From Methanolinea sp. (GTDB taxonomy: Archaea > Halobacteriota > Methanomicrobia > Methanomicrobiales > Methanospirillaceae), in assembly GCA_029907345.1 (NCBI GenBank), contig JARYMB010000007.1:1-64000 (forward strand): DNA of 64,000 nt, written 5' to 3'. How positions within the stretch are numbered: the first letter of the stretch is position 1; the number at the start of each line of letters is the position of its first letter. Shown piece by piece: positions 35,563-44,140 of the stretch. A program made the translations under genes and the position numbers. Under the pieces are notes generated by a model. The model saw nothing but the letters and a program-made list of their open reading frames with translations, was not told the origin of the DNA and ran no database searches.

Positions 35563-36506
35563 GCGGCGAGACGCTGCATGTCTATTTCCTCGGGACTGCT
35601 GCAGCGCTTCCCACGCCCTCGCGGAACCCTTCGTGCATCATGGTCAGGCGGGGACACGACACCCTCCTCTTTGACTGCGGGGAGGGGACCCAGCAGCAGA
35701 TGATGAGAGCGCGGACGGGTTTCCTCGTCGATGGAATCTTCATCACCCACTGGCATGCGGACCATTTCCTCGGGATCTTTGGCCTTGCGCAGACGCTCTC
35801 GTTCATGGGCAGGACAGATCCCCTGACGATTTACGGGCCCGAATGGGTGACCGAGGTCGCGGCGGCGGTAAAAAGCCTCGCACGGTACAATATCAGGTTC
35901 CCGGTCATCCCCGTCGAACTCCGGCCGGGTTCCGCCGTCCGGTTCGAGGGATACACGGTCAGGGCATTCGGGACGGACCATGGAATGGCGGGCCTCGGAT
36001 ACGTCCTCTGCGAGGATCCACGCCCCGGCCGGTTCGACAGGCAGAAGGCAATCGATCTCGGCGTCCCACCCGGACCGCTCTTCGGAAGGCTGCAGCGGGG
36101 AGAAACCGTCCGCGTCGTGAGGGATGGTGATACCAGGGAGGTTTGCCCGGACGAGGTGATGGGTCCTCCCCGGCCGGGAAGAAAGATCGTGTATACCGGG
36201 GACACCCGGCCGGTTCACACCCGGATAGCCGATGTGGCAGGGGATGCCGATCTCCTCATCCATGACGCAACGTACGACGATTCGGCCCGTGACCGGGCAG
36301 AGGAGGCCCTCCATTCAACCGCGGGAGAAGCCGGTGAGGCTGCCGCCTTCCTCGGAGCCGGAACCCTTGCCCTCGTCCATATCAGTTCGCGGTATACCAC
36401 GGTTGCCGGTCACATGCGGGATGCCCAGGCACGGTTCCCGGGGAGGGTGATCATCCCGTCGGATCTCGAGATGATCGAGATACCGTACAGGGACAGCAGG
36501 GAATGA
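35559..36506 (+). CDS. rnz: ribonuclease Z
   Basis: tRNA 3'-end-processing endonuclease of the metallo-beta-lactamase superfamily. The zinc motif THWHADH has His64, His66, Asp68 and His69 of 315 residues. The long-arm exosite region is at about 140-190, followed by the GDTRP block, the DATY(D) acidic motif and terminal HISSRY. Start ATG 35559 forms an ATGA overlap with the upstream gene. It ends the four-gene coupled run and directly precedes the DHH/S1 protein gene. Confidence 0.95.
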   Translation: MSGETLHVYFLGTAAALPTPSRNPSCIMVRRGHDTLLFDCGEGTQQQMMRARTGFLVDGIFITHWHADHFLGIFGLAQTLSFMGRTDPLTIYGPEWVTEVAAAVKSLARYNIRFPVIPVELRPGSAVRFEGYTVRAFGTDHGMAGLGYVLCEDPRPGRFDRQKAIDLGVPPGPLFGRLQRGETVRVVRDGDTREVCPDEVMGPPRPGRKIVYTGDTRPVHTRIADVAGDADLLIHDATYDDSARDRAEEALHSTAGEAGEAAAFLGAGTLALVHISSRYTTVAGHMRDAQARFPGRVIIPSDLEMIEIPYRDSRE

Positions 36507-36545
36507 GAAGGAAAGCGCGGAATCATTCCATACATACATAAGAGT

Positions 36546-36606
36546 TCCGGACGCATTCATATATTCAGAGGAGTCCGGACGGGTTCGCAAGGGGGATCGT
36601 CCCCCG
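36546..36606 (+). promoter_or_regulatory. promoter with TCCGGACG direct repeats and a leader hairpin
   Basis: Two copies of TCCGGACG at 36546-36553 and 36574-36581 flank the TATA sequence CATATATTC at 36558-36566. The predicted leader holds GGGGG-ATCGT-CCCCC (36591-36605). The repeats could be a repressor or activator site for the DHH/S1 gene. Confidence 0.5.
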
Positions 36607-36627
36607 TTGTCCCGCCCGCTGGTCAAT

Positions 36628-38472
36628 ATGAATGAGGCGAATATCACGGTATACCGCATGAGCCCGGGATGTGACCTCGGGGATGTGGAAGTGGGAAAGA
36701 CCTACATCGGGCGTGTCCAGGGCTTTGCCAACTTTGGCACCTTCGTCCAGCTGAACGACAGGGTAAAGGGACTTGTCCACAAGAGCAACGTGCGCACGCA
36801 GCACAAGGAGCGTGACAGCATCCTCGTCAGGGTGCTCAACATCCGCACCAATGGGAACATCGACCTCGAAGAGGTTACAATCCCGGTCTACACCGTCGAG
36901 ATGGTGGAGAAGAAGTCGACTGCCGTGCGGCTCGCCGAACTCGGGGGCAAGGTGGGAAAGACGGTCAGGATAGAGGGAGAGATTGCCCAGATCAAGCAGA
37001 CGAGCGGCCCGACCATATTCACCATCGTGGACGAATCGGGGACCGAGAACGCGGCCGCATTCGTCGAGGCAGGCGTGCGGGCGTACCCCGAAGCCGAGTG
37101 CGGGGATATGGTCAGGATCGTTGGCGAGGTGATGATGCGCCAGAACCAGCTCCAGATCGAGGTGGAGAGCCTGACCATCCTTGCCGGAGAGGATGCCGAA
37201 GCCGTCAGGGAGAGGATCGAGAAGGCCCTGGACCTCCGTTCCGAGCCCCCGGACATCCCGCTCCTGGTCGAGTCCCCGGTGCTCGAAAGGCTGAAGCCGG
37301 AGATGCGGAAGGTCGCAAAGATCATCCGGAGGGCCGTTTTTACGTCCCAGCCGATAGTCCTGCGCCACCACGCAGACGCAGACGGGATCTGCGCAGGAGT
37401 CGCCATCGAGCAGGCGGTTATTGCACTCATGAGGGAATCGGGTGCAGACTTCGATGCCGATTACTTTCTCTTCAAACGTGCCCCCTCGAAGGCTCCTTTC
37501 TACGAGATAGAGGACATCATACGGGACCTGGATTTTGCCACGAAGGACAACGTCCGGTACGGCCAGAAGATGCCGCTCGTGATCCTGATGGACAACGGCT
37601 CCACGGAAGAGGACCTGCCCTCGATGAAGATGGCACAGGTGTACGAACTTTCCATGGTCGTGATCGACCACCACCACCCGGACGAGGTGGTGGACCAGTA
37701 CCTCGTCGGGCACGTCAACCCCTACCATGTCGGCGGGGATTTCGGTATCACGGCCGGGATGCTCGGAACGGAAGTTGCCCGCCTCGTCAACCCTGTGGTC
37801 GAACCGGTCATCAGGCACCTTCCTGCCGTGGCGGGAGTGGGGGACAGGAGCGAGGCACCCGAACGCGCCAGGTACCTTGCCCTCGTGCAGGATTCCTACA
37901 CCGAGGAGAACTGCAAGGACATCGCCCTCGCCCTCGACTACCAGCAGTTCTGGCTGCGGTTCAACGACGGCCGTGAGATCATCAAGGACGTCCTCAACCT
38001 TGCGGGTGACACGGAACGGCACAGGAAACTCGTCGCGCACCTCGTAGAGGGTGCAAACCTCGCGATACAGGACCAGATGAGTGCATGCATGCCGCATGTC
38101 CGCCACCAGACCCTTCCCAATGGTGCTGAACTCTTCCTCATCGACGTCGAGATCCATGCCCACAAGTTCACCTTCCCGCCACCCGGCAAGACATCCGGCG
38201 AGGTGCACGACCGTCTCTGCCAGCAGCACGCGGGATCCCCCGTGGTCACGATCGGGTTCGGCCCTGACTTTGCCGTCCTCCGGTCAAGGGGCGTGATGAT
38301 GAACATACCGCAGATGGTGAGGGAACTCAGGGAAGAGATCCCCGGTGGGGGTATCTCCGGAGGGGGGCACCTGGTCGTCGGCAGCATCAAGTTCGTGGAG
38401 GGCATGAGGGAGGAGGTCTTGAACGGGCTCATCGCCAAAATATCCCGTGTCAGGACCGGAATGCCGGCATAA
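36628..38472 (+). CDS. DHH-family phosphoesterase with S1 and OB domains (RecJ-like)
   Basis: 614 residues. The N-terminal S1 RNA-binding domain is at about 20-85 (VGKTYIGRVQGFANFGTFV), an OB-fold at about 105-185, then the DHH catalytic core with RHHADADG, the VIDHHHPDE motif and a DHHA1-type C-terminal GGGISGGGHLVVGSIKF. Related archaeal proteins are 5'-3' exonucleases or RNases of the RecJ/GAN group that work with GINS or in RNA decay. The S1 domain points to RNA or RNA/DNA substrates. ATG 36628 is chosen; ATG 36607 lies inside the leader hairpin region. Confidence 0.87.
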   Translation: MNEANITVYRMSPGCDLGDVEVGKTYIGRVQGFANFGTFVQLNDRVKGLVHKSNVRTQHKERDSILVRVLNIRTNGNIDLEEVTIPVYTVEMVEKKSTAVRLAELGGKVGKTVRIEGEIAQIKQTSGPTIFTIVDESGTENAAAFVEAGVRAYPEAECGDMVRIVGEVMMRQNQLQIEVESLTILAGEDAEAVRERIEKALDLRSEPPDIPLLVESPVLERLKPEMRKVAKIIRRAVFTSQPIVLRHHADADGICAGVAIEQAVIALMRESGADFDADYFLFKRAPSKAPFYEIEDIIRDLDFATKDNVRYGQKMPLVILMDNGSTEEDLPSMKMAQVYELSMVVIDHHHPDEVVDQYLVGHVNPYHVGGDFGITAGMLGTEVARLVNPVVEPVIRHLPAVAGVGDRSEAPERARYLALVQDSYTEENCKDIALALDYQQFWLRFNDGREIIKDVLNLAGDTERHRKLVAHLVEGANLAIQDQMSACMPHVRHQTLPNGAELFLIDVEIHAHKFTFPPPGKTSGEVHDRLCQQHAGSPVVTIGFGPDFAVLRSRGVMMNIPQMVRELREEIPGGGISGGGHLVVGSIKFVEGMREEVLNGLIAKISRVRTGMPA

Positions 38473-38602
38473 TCCCTTTTATCATCCTGTTTGCCGGGAT
38501 GCAACGTCTTTCCCTTAGGTAAGTGTCGAGAATAACATTATAATCCGCCGAATTTTGTGATGCTCCTTCATTAAAGCCTTTGTTTGAACCGATCCCGATG
38601 GG

Positions 38603-38615
38603 TATTTATTTATAG
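38603..38615 (+). promoter_or_regulatory. TATA box of the DUF7123-like gene
   Basis: TATTTATTTATAG, centred about 42 bp upstream of the ATG at 38651, predicts a short leader. Confidence 0.55.
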
Positions 38616-38650
38616 ACGTAAAGTGTACCAGACTACCACGGCTGAGGTGA

Positions 38651-38908
38651 ATGGACGTGACCACTTCACGCAATATCAGGCAATGCTATAATGAGACCCA
38701 GGCCAGAATTGTCCAGTACCTCAAGGGAGGTCTCGAGAAGGGAAAAATCTACTTCAAATCAAAATATATCGCCAGGGAACTCGGTCTTTCACCCAAAGAG
38801 GTGGGGACCAACATGGCAATCCTCTCCGAGATCTGCCAGGAACTGGCAATCATCAAGTGGAGCTATTCAAACAGTACCACCTGGATGGTGACGTCAAGGT
38901 CGGTATAG
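38651..38908 (+). CDS. small winged-helix-like archaeal protein (DUF7123-like)
   Basis: 85 residues with one helix-turn-helix: QARIVQYLKGGLEKGKIYFKSKYIARELGLSPKEVG (shown here in part only as KSKYIARELGLSPKEVG) followed by KWSYSNSTTW. The motif pattern is the DUF7123 family found in halophilic and methanogenic archaea. It probably binds DNA, but no target is known. Followed 33 bp later by another small conserved-looking gene. Confidence 0.83.
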   Translation: MDVTTSRNIRQCYNETQARIVQYLKGGLEKGKIYFKSKYIARELGLSPKEVGTNMAILSEICQELAIIKWSYSNSTTWMVTSRSV

Positions 38909-38941
38909 AGGAGGATCCAGGGGACCTCCATTCATCTTCCC

Positions 38942-39130
38942 ATGAGCAAGGTCATCCAGTTCGAATCGGTCATCGAGTTTGTGGCTGACATCAACGAGGA
39001 GAAGGACTGCATCATGTCCCAGGACAAGACGCAGGACCAGCCGGAGGCCCTCTGGTTCAACATCGATGTACCCAAGGGGCACGGTGTCCGCGCCGGGGAC
39101 CGGGTCAGGATAACGGTCGAGAAGCTCTGA
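38942..39130 (+). CDS. small conserved-looking protein, unknown function
   Basis: 62 residues, no signal peptide, no cysteine pair beyond one Cys. It has SKVIQFESVIEFVADINEEKDC at the start and PKGHGVRAGDRVRITVEKL at the end, the latter resembling a short SH3-like or AbrB-like strand region. No family is recognised. Probable cotranscription with 38651-38908, ending at a long T-tract terminator. Confidence 0.6.
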   Translation: MSKVIQFESVIEFVADINEEKDCIMSQDKTQDQPEALWFNIDVPKGHGVRAGDRVRITVEKL

Positions 39131-39172
39131 CCGAGTTTCTCGTCGCGAATCGCTCCGACAGATTACCGGAGG

Positions 39173-39183
39173 TTTTTTTTTTT
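39173..39183 (+). terminator. T11 terminator
   Basis: Eleven consecutive T about 43 nt after the stop of the 62-residue gene, followed by CAAAAAG. Confidence 0.55.
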
Positions 39184-39404
39184 CAAAAAGACTGCAGATG
39201 CAGGGGCATGTCGTCCTCCCCACCCGGGCATGGGATAGACCCGCCGCCACCCCAAAGCCCACGTTCTCTCGGGGATTCTCCTCATCACCTTCGCAATAAA
39301 AAGACATTTTTCTTTGGATGAACCAGCCCGGAACTGCGAGAGGTTGGAAAGCACCCATGGTATTCGCGTACTTGAATTAACGAAGGGGGAAAAGGAAAAA
39401 AGGG

Positions 39405-40526
39405 TCAGTCTGCAGAGGATGCGTCCTTCTCGATCTCGTCGACGAGTTCGGATCCTGTCTTCTTTCTCGTCCTGCTGATATCCTTCAAATCCTCGACCGA
39501 TATCTCTGTCTTCACCGAGGTGTCCATCTCCCTGAGGATCTCCTTCACCTCGTCGGCTGTCGGGATGGTCCCGAGGATATCTGCTTCAGGGACGCCTGCG
39601 GCGGGCATCCCCTCTTCACCAGCACCCCCCTCCTCCTGTGCGCCCAGGAACCGTGCGGCCTGCTTCATGAGGGTCGAGACCTCGAACGGGAAGATGATCT
39701 TTGTTGCCTGCCCGTCAGCCATGGTCTTGAGCGCATCGAGCGAGAGGACGGTGATCGCCCTGCGGTCGAGGGGCCGTGCACCGACCGAGAGGATGCGCAG
39801 CGACTGCGCCTCTCCCTGTGCCTGCAGGATACGAGAGATACGTTCCCCTTCAGCCCTGAGGACCTTGCTCTGCCGATCACCCTCGGCCTCGAGGATCATG
39901 CTCCTCTTGGTTCCCTCCGCCTTGAGGATGGCAGACCGCTTCTCGCCGTCCGCACGCAGGATGGCCGCACGCCGGGCCCTCTCGGCAGCCGTCTGTTCTG
40001 TCATGGCCTGCTTGACAGCCCCGACGGGATCCACCTCCTTTATCTCAACGCGCTCCACCTTGACACCCCACTGGTCGGTCTCCCGGTCAAGGATATCCCG
40101 GAGCTTCGTGTTGATGATGTCCCGGTTATAGAGGATCTCGTCCAGTTCCATGTCGCCGATGATACCGCGGAGGCTCGTCTGGGCGAGGGCGACTGTTGCC
40201 ATCCTGTAGTTCGCCACCTCGAAAAACGCCTTTTCCGGGTCAATGACCCTGATGTAGACGATGGCATCAACGTTGGTCGGTGAGTTATCCTTCGTGATGA
40301 CCTCCTGCGAAGGCACATCCATGACCTGCGTGCGCAAATCCAGCTTCACGACGTTCGTGATCAGGGGAAACACCCAGCGGAAGCCGGGATTCATGCGGCC
40401 GGTATAGCGCCCGAGCCTGATGGAAAGCCCCTGCTCGTAGGGCTGGATGATGACAACCCCGCGGGCGAAGATGATCACAATCGCGATGATCAGGAAAAAC
40501 GTCACAAGTGTCTCGATAACCGCCAT
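39405..40526 (-). CDS. SPFH/Band 7 (stomatin-like) membrane protein
   Basis: An N-terminal membrane segment (TLVTFFLIIAIVIIFARGVVI) is followed by an SPFH domain at about 25-185 with IIQPYEQGLSIRLGRYTG and NVDAIVYIRV. A long Glu/Ala-rich coiled coil (about 165-235, with EGTKRSMILEAEGDRQS) follows, then an Asp/Glu-rich tail with LKDI. It forms membrane rings or scaffolds that bind proteases. Start at ATG 40526 is favoured because GAGGTG sits 8 nt upstream; GTG 40535 also fits. Translationally linked to the upstream NfeD gene, its usual partner. Confidence 0.9.
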   Translation of the reverse strand: MAVIETLVTFFLIIAIVIIFARGVVIIQPYEQGLSIRLGRYTGRMNPGFRWVFPLITNVVKLDLRTQVMDVPSQEVITKDNSPTNVDAIVYIRVIDPEKAFFEVANYRMATVALAQTSLRGIIGDMELDEILYNRDIINTKLRDILDRETDQWGVKVERVEIKEVDPVGAVKQAMTEQTAAERARRAAILRADGEKRSAILKAEGTKRSMILEAEGDRQSKVLRAEGERISRILQAQGEAQSLRILSVGARPLDRRAITVLSLDALKTMADGQATKIIFPFEVSTLMKQAARFLGAQEEGGAGEEGMPAAGVPEADILGTIPTADEVKEILREMDTSVKTEISVEDLKDISRTRKKTGSELVDEIEKDASSAD

Positions 40527-40531
40527 TTGTA

Positions 40532-40990
40532 TCACACCTCTTCAACAACCACGTGGACCCCCTCGGACGCGATAATCCTGACCTTCGCGCCCACGGGAAT
40601 CTCGCCGTCCTTACTCCGGGCACTCCACTCCTGTCCGGACACAACGACCTTTCCGGAGAGGTCTTCCGGGATCACCTTGCGGATGACACGCCCTTCCCTG
40701 CCCACGAGCGAATCCCGGCTGACCGTTACCGGGGCGGCATCGCCCGGGTTGATCCGGCGGTACAGCCAGATCGTGATGAGCGAGACGATAACTGCGGAGA
40801 TGACCCCTGCGACGAGTCCAGCGGGCCCGGAGAATATGTCGACTCCAAGGAGGATCATCGCCCCGAGGATGATCATCACTGTTCCCGGTACCGCGATGAA
40901 GAAGCCCGGGTTCGAGGCCTCGATCACAAGGAAGATCGTTCCAAGGATGATTAAGATCCAGCCAAACGAGAGGCCTACCAGCTCGACCAT
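40532..40990 (-). CDS. NfeD-like membrane protein
   Basis: 152 residues with four hydrophobic segments (about 7-29, 31-50, 57-80) and a C-terminal OB-fold domain (about 90-152) with GREGRVIRKVIPEDLSGKVVV-type NfeD motif. The partner of stomatin-like SPFH proteins, controlling their ring or associated protease. It lacks the N-terminal ClpP-like protease of long NfeD forms, so it is the short type. The SPFH gene follows directly. Confidence 0.88.
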   Translation of the reverse strand: MVELVGLSFGWILIILGTIFLVIEASNPGFFIAVPGTVMIILGAMILLGVDIFSGPAGLVAGVISAVIVSLITIWLYRRINPGDAAPVTVSRDSLVGREGRVIRKVIPEDLSGKVVVSGQEWSARSKDGEIPVGAKVRIIASEGVHVVVEEV

Positions 40991-41156
40991 ATCAGGATCT
41001 ATTGCCCGTCGAGAAGAAAATACTCCCGCCCCCGGGAAAAGAGCATCTGTTTCCTGGAAAGTGAAGGAGTCATCCTTCCGGCGGGGAAAGGGGCCGCCAT
41101 TCCGGGCAGGGTGTTTCCGGTAACTTAAAATTTTTTCCGGTCAAAAAATGTGCAGT

Positions 41157-41744
41157 ATGAGCGAGTCTGTCCTGAACAAGATACGCGGTTTTCTCTTCAG
41201 CCCCTCACTTTCATTCCGGAAGGCCAGGGATGAGGAAGCGGGAGATACTGTGTCCTACCTGATCATCCTTGCCGTCTTCTATTCCATCATGGGAACCATC
41301 CTGACCGTCCTTGAGATCTTCATGCACCCCTTTGCAGTGCTCTCCTCTCTCCATCCCGGGCCGGCTGAACCACTCCTGATCGTGTCGCTGATATTCGTCA
41401 TCCTCGTGCTCTTCCTTATCATGGCAGTGGTCTTCGGCCTCTTCCTCCATATCTTCGTGTACCTCGTCGGTGGCAGGAAAGGTGTCTGGCAGACAGAAAA
41501 GGCTGTCTTCTACTCTCTCACACCGGTGTTCGTTCTCGGGTGGATCCCCCTTATCGGCATAATCGTGGGTGGTATCTGGTCGATCGTGCTCGGGGTTATC
41601 GGGATCCGCGAACTACAAGGTGTATCGGATACAAAAGCTGCCATTGCCATGATCATTGCCATCGTGATTGCAGCAGTTATTGCCGTTGTCATACTCGGGG
41701 CCATGCTTCTTGCGGTCGTATCGAGCATCCGGATGACAGCGTGA
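41157..41744 (+). CDS. YIP1-family membrane protein
   Basis: 195 residues with five hydrophobic segments. Yip1-domain features are the N-terminal FSPSLSFRKARDEE segment, helices with a central PLLIVSLIFVILVLF, the conserved GG(R/K)KGVWQTEKAVFYSLTPVFVLGWIP pattern (quoted in part only as GGRKGVWQTEKA) and a final GI.GIRELQGVS. Function in archaea is unknown; eukaryotic relatives act in membrane trafficking. ATG 41157 is chosen; a TTAAAATT box near 41125-41132 lies about 27 bp upstream, so the mRNA is probably leaderless. ATG 41148 is possible. Confidence 0.83.
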   Translation: MSESVLNKIRGFLFSPSLSFRKARDEEAGDTVSYLIILAVFYSIMGTILTVLEIFMHPFAVLSSLHPGPAEPLLIVSLIFVILVLFLIMAVVFGLFLHIFVYLVGGRKGVWQTEKAVFYSLTPVFVLGWIPLIGIIVGGIWSIVLGVIGIRELQGVSDTKAAIAMIIAIVIAAVIAVVILGAMLLAVVSSIRMTA

Positions 41745-41773
41745 GGGTACCCTCCAAAAAACCAGTTTTTTAG
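41743..41773. terminator. bidirectional terminator between YIP1 and DUF89 genes
   Basis: Perfect palindrome GAGGGTACCCTC (41743-41754), then A6/T6 in inverted arrangement (AAAAAACC/ GTTTTTT). Lies between convergent genes; the arms give U-tracts on both strands. Confidence 0.55.
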
Positions 41774-41789
41774 CCGGGGATATCTTCTC

Positions 41790-42647
41790 TCAATTCACCC
41801 GGAGCATTGCCACTTTCTTCCCTCGGGGGACGCCCACCTCGTCCGCGATGGGGTCACACTTGACGGCCATCAGGTATGCAACAGGGGGAAGACCGCTGTA
41901 TTCGGAGAGTGACTCGTAGTTTGCCATTCCCTTTGAAATGACGATGGTGCATGTGTCCATGGCCCGGGCAAGGTCATCGGGCATGCAGTCGGGCCTGACA
42001 CCAAGTTCACACCCGCATCCCGTGGTGGTAACGAGGGCGGCAAACCTCCCCATGTGAACGGCATTCGCATCGGCACGCGTCGCATCGTTGAGAATCGGCT
42101 CGTCACGGACGGCGACCGTGATGTGCGATCCCCGCCGGGACAGGTACTCGACGAGGAGGCGGTCAAAGACGATCTCCCCGCAGTTGTCGGTGAAGTAGAC
42201 GACGCGATCCGTGAGTGGCAGGATCCGGTCGGTATCATCGATAAAGAGGCCCTCTGCAAATTCATGCTCGAAATAACGCGCAAAGTCCGGCTCCACGGCA
42301 TGGGAGAGGACCCCGAAATCAAAGGTGTTGCCGATGACGGCCGCGGTCACGAAGTCCCGGAACGTCTTTAAGCGCGGCCTGACCGACCTGCAGACCTCCA
42401 TGGCCTTCCTGGTGCTCTCTTCCTTGAGGGCGAAAAAAGGGTCCCGGGTCCCGAGCATCCTGTATGCGAGCCGGTGGAGAGCGCTTGCAACCTCCGGGTG
42501 CAGGAGCGGCTTCTCTTTGAGGTCGTTGAGCAATCGTTCACATTCGTCATGGACTCTCCTTGTGAGAGCCGGGTCTGCGTTGCAGAGTTCGCACTCGAGG
42601 GAGACACGCGAGAGGAGGCAGGGGAAACAGCGCGGATCCCATTTCAT
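41790..42647 (-). CDS. DUF89/ARMT1-family damage-control phosphatase-like protein
   Basis: 285 residues. N-terminal CFPCLL with a Cys pair, a helical first half, then the metal-binding core: VYFTDNCGEIVFDRLL (Asp, Asn, Glu), RDEPILNDATRADA and ISKGMANYESLSEY. DUF89 proteins are metal-dependent phosphatases that remove damaged or excess sugar phosphates (metabolite repair); the substrate is not known here. Length fits archaeal members, which start with the double-Cys motif. It lies beside tRNA-Pro on the same strand. Confidence 0.88.
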   Translation of the reverse strand: MKWDPRCFPCLLSRVSLECELCNADPALTRRVHDECERLLNDLKEKPLLHPEVASALHRLAYRMLGTRDPFFALKEESTRKAMEVCRSVRPRLKTFRDFVTAAVIGNTFDFGVLSHAVEPDFARYFEHEFAEGLFIDDTDRILPLTDRVVYFTDNCGEIVFDRLLVEYLSRRGSHITVAVRDEPILNDATRADANAVHMGRFAALVTTTGCGCELGVRPDCMPDDLARAMDTCTIVISKGMANYESLSEYSGLPPVAYLMAVKCDPIADEVGVPRGKKVAMLRVN

Positions 42648-42671
42648 GGCTGCACCAAAAAGTATCGTTCA

Positions 42672-42745
42672 TGGGGCCACCGCGATTTGAACGCAGGTCA
42701 GAAGACCCCCAGTCTCCTAGGATGGCCAGGCTACCCTATGGCCCC
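42672..42745 (-). tRNA. tRNA-Pro (anticodon GGG)
   Basis: Acceptor GGGGCCA/TGGCCCC, D-arm GGG...CCT, anticodon stem GGAGA/TCTTC with a G28-U42 pair, loop CTGGGGG with GGG at 34-36, variable region GACC, T-loop GTTCAAAT and discriminator A. No intron and no encoded CCA. Confidence 0.92.
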
Positions 42746-43084
42746 GGACAAGTTGGCAGGGAACGTGCATTTTCCAGCCCGGGAAGCTGATACATTGCCG
42801 TTCAAAACCCAAAATGTCACCATTCTGGGCTGTATCATGTATGGAAGGGATGCGTAATAAAATATCCCATCGGAAATTCCCCTGGGGAGACATTTACCGG
42901 GAAATTATCAGGAAAATTCCGGTCGCAGCGGTTACACAGCAAGTCCTGACAGGGTCCGCAAGGGTCGTGCGCCGGGAAAACGGGGGGTGCGGTGATCAGG
43001 AATATCAACAAAAAGGATGAATACACAATAGATCATTCTTGCAGTTTAAGGGGTGGCAGAGAAGTCCCTAACGGTGAGGAACAC
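42746..43084. other. intergenic region upstream of the Roadblock gene
   Basis: No gene. Probable promoter for the Roadblock/response regulator pair around CAGTTTAAGG near 43040-43049, about 37 bp before the ATG. Contains a moderately A+T-rich stretch near 42850 (AATAAAATAT). Confidence 0.5.
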
Positions 43085-43444
43085 ATGCTGAAAGAGAAGG
43101 TAAAAGCATACATTGAGAAGGTCCGGGCAATCGATGGTGTCAAGGGATGTGCCCTCGTCTCCCGCGACGGAATCATGCTTGGCCAGTCAATGGAGAGGGA
43201 TTTCAATGAGCCCTGGCTTGCAGCGATGTGCGCCACCCTCTTTGCCTCGGCCGAGTCCACATCAGGGATTCTGAAGATGGCCCCGCCGGAATATGTCTGC
43301 GTCCATGGTGGTGCACACTCCCTCGTCGTGCTCGGGGCTGGCGATAAGATACTGATCGTTGTTGTGGCGGAAAGGGGTTTTGAGCACTCGCCCGGGGCCC
43401 GGACGCTCGAAGTCCTTGCCGGTGAGATCGGGGGGGCTTTCTGA
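43085..43444 (+). CDS. Roadblock/LC7 domain protein
   Basis: 119 residues forming one Roadblock/LC7 fold: an N-terminal helix (LKEKVKAYIEKVRAI), a strand-rich centre with GVKGCALVSRDGIMLG, and a C-terminal helix with ARTLEVLAGEIGG. In prokaryotes such proteins act with small GTPases or signalling partners. Start at ATG 43085 has GAGGAA upstream. Only 2 bp separate its stop from the response regulator start, so the two act in one operon. Confidence 0.87.
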   Translation: MLKEKVKAYIEKVRAIDGVKGCALVSRDGIMLGQSMERDFNEPWLAAMCATLFASAESTSGILKMAPPEYVCVHGGAHSLVVLGAGDKILIVVVAERGFEHSPGARTLEVLAGEIGGAF

Positions 43445-43446
43445 TT

Positions 43447-44082
43447 ATGTACACCATCATGGTCATCGATGACAGTCCCTTTATCGTCGATATCTTCGTG
43501 ACGATGCTCCAGAGGGGGGGCTACCAGACGGTTGCCGCGTACGGGGGCCAGGAGGCGCTCGATCTCCTCCAGACCGTGAAACCCGACCTCATCCTCCTCG
43601 ATATCATGATGGAACCCATGGACGGCTGGGAGACCCTGATGCACATCAAGAATGACCACAGGATCAGGGATATCCCTGTCATCATGCTCACCGCCAAGCA
43701 GCTGACCCCGAACGAGGCGCAGGAATACGGTATCTACATCGAGGATTACATCATGAAGCCCATCACCCACAAGGAGCTCTACGAGGCTATCGAGGCCCAG
43801 CTGAACCGCAGGGGGGTACTGGAGAGGGACCTCCGGATGGCACGCGAGGCAGGGGTCGATGAGGCGGTCATCCAGAACTACAAGCGCCTTTGGAGGAGCA
43901 TCGATATCAACAAGCGCCTCCTCCGGATCCTCGAAAACACCTACCGCATGAGCGAGGACAGGGAAGAAGGAGAAGACGATTTTTCCATGGCTATCCGGAA
44001 CATGGAAATGAACGTCCGGTTCCAGGAAGAACAGCTGAATTCGCTGCGGAACGCGTTCATAAACAGGACTGCCTCTGCGTAA
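43447..44082 (+). CDS. response regulator with C-terminal coiled coil
   Basis: REC domain at 1-120 with acidic pair Asp8/Asp9, phosphoacceptor Asp52 in LILLDIMM, Thr82 and Lys104. The remaining 90 residues are charged and helical, with several heptad-like repeats (YKRLWRSIDINKRLLRILE, AIRNMEMNVRFQEEQ), likely a coiled coil for partner binding. No DNA-binding or enzymatic output. It probably works with the Roadblock protein or with a histidine kinase or chemotaxis protein outside the window. Confidence 0.9.
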   Translation: MYTIMVIDDSPFIVDIFVTMLQRGGYQTVAAYGGQEALDLLQTVKPDLILLDIMMEPMDGWETLMHIKNDHRIRDIPVIMLTAKQLTPNEAQEYGIYIEDYIMKPITHKELYEAIEAQLNRRGVLERDLRMAREAGVDEAVIQNYKRLWRSIDINKRLLRILENTYRMSEDREEGEDDFSMAIRNMEMNVRFQEEQLNSLRNAFINRTASA

Positions 44083-44091
44083 CAGGTTGAC

Positions 44092-44140
44092 CGCAGCGGG
44101 CGCGACGGGCAGCAACTCCCTCCCGTTCCGCTGCTATTCT
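44092..44140 (+). terminator. hairpin terminator after the response regulator
   Basis: GCAGCGG (44093-44099) pairs with CCGCTGC (44128-44134) and is followed by TATTCTTTT. The right side contains the stop codon of the convergent tfuA gene. Confidence 0.5.

Noticed and set aside
36565-38229. 554-codon open frame antisense to the DHH/S1 gene
   Set aside because: Same reason as above; the sense strand carries a clear DHH core.
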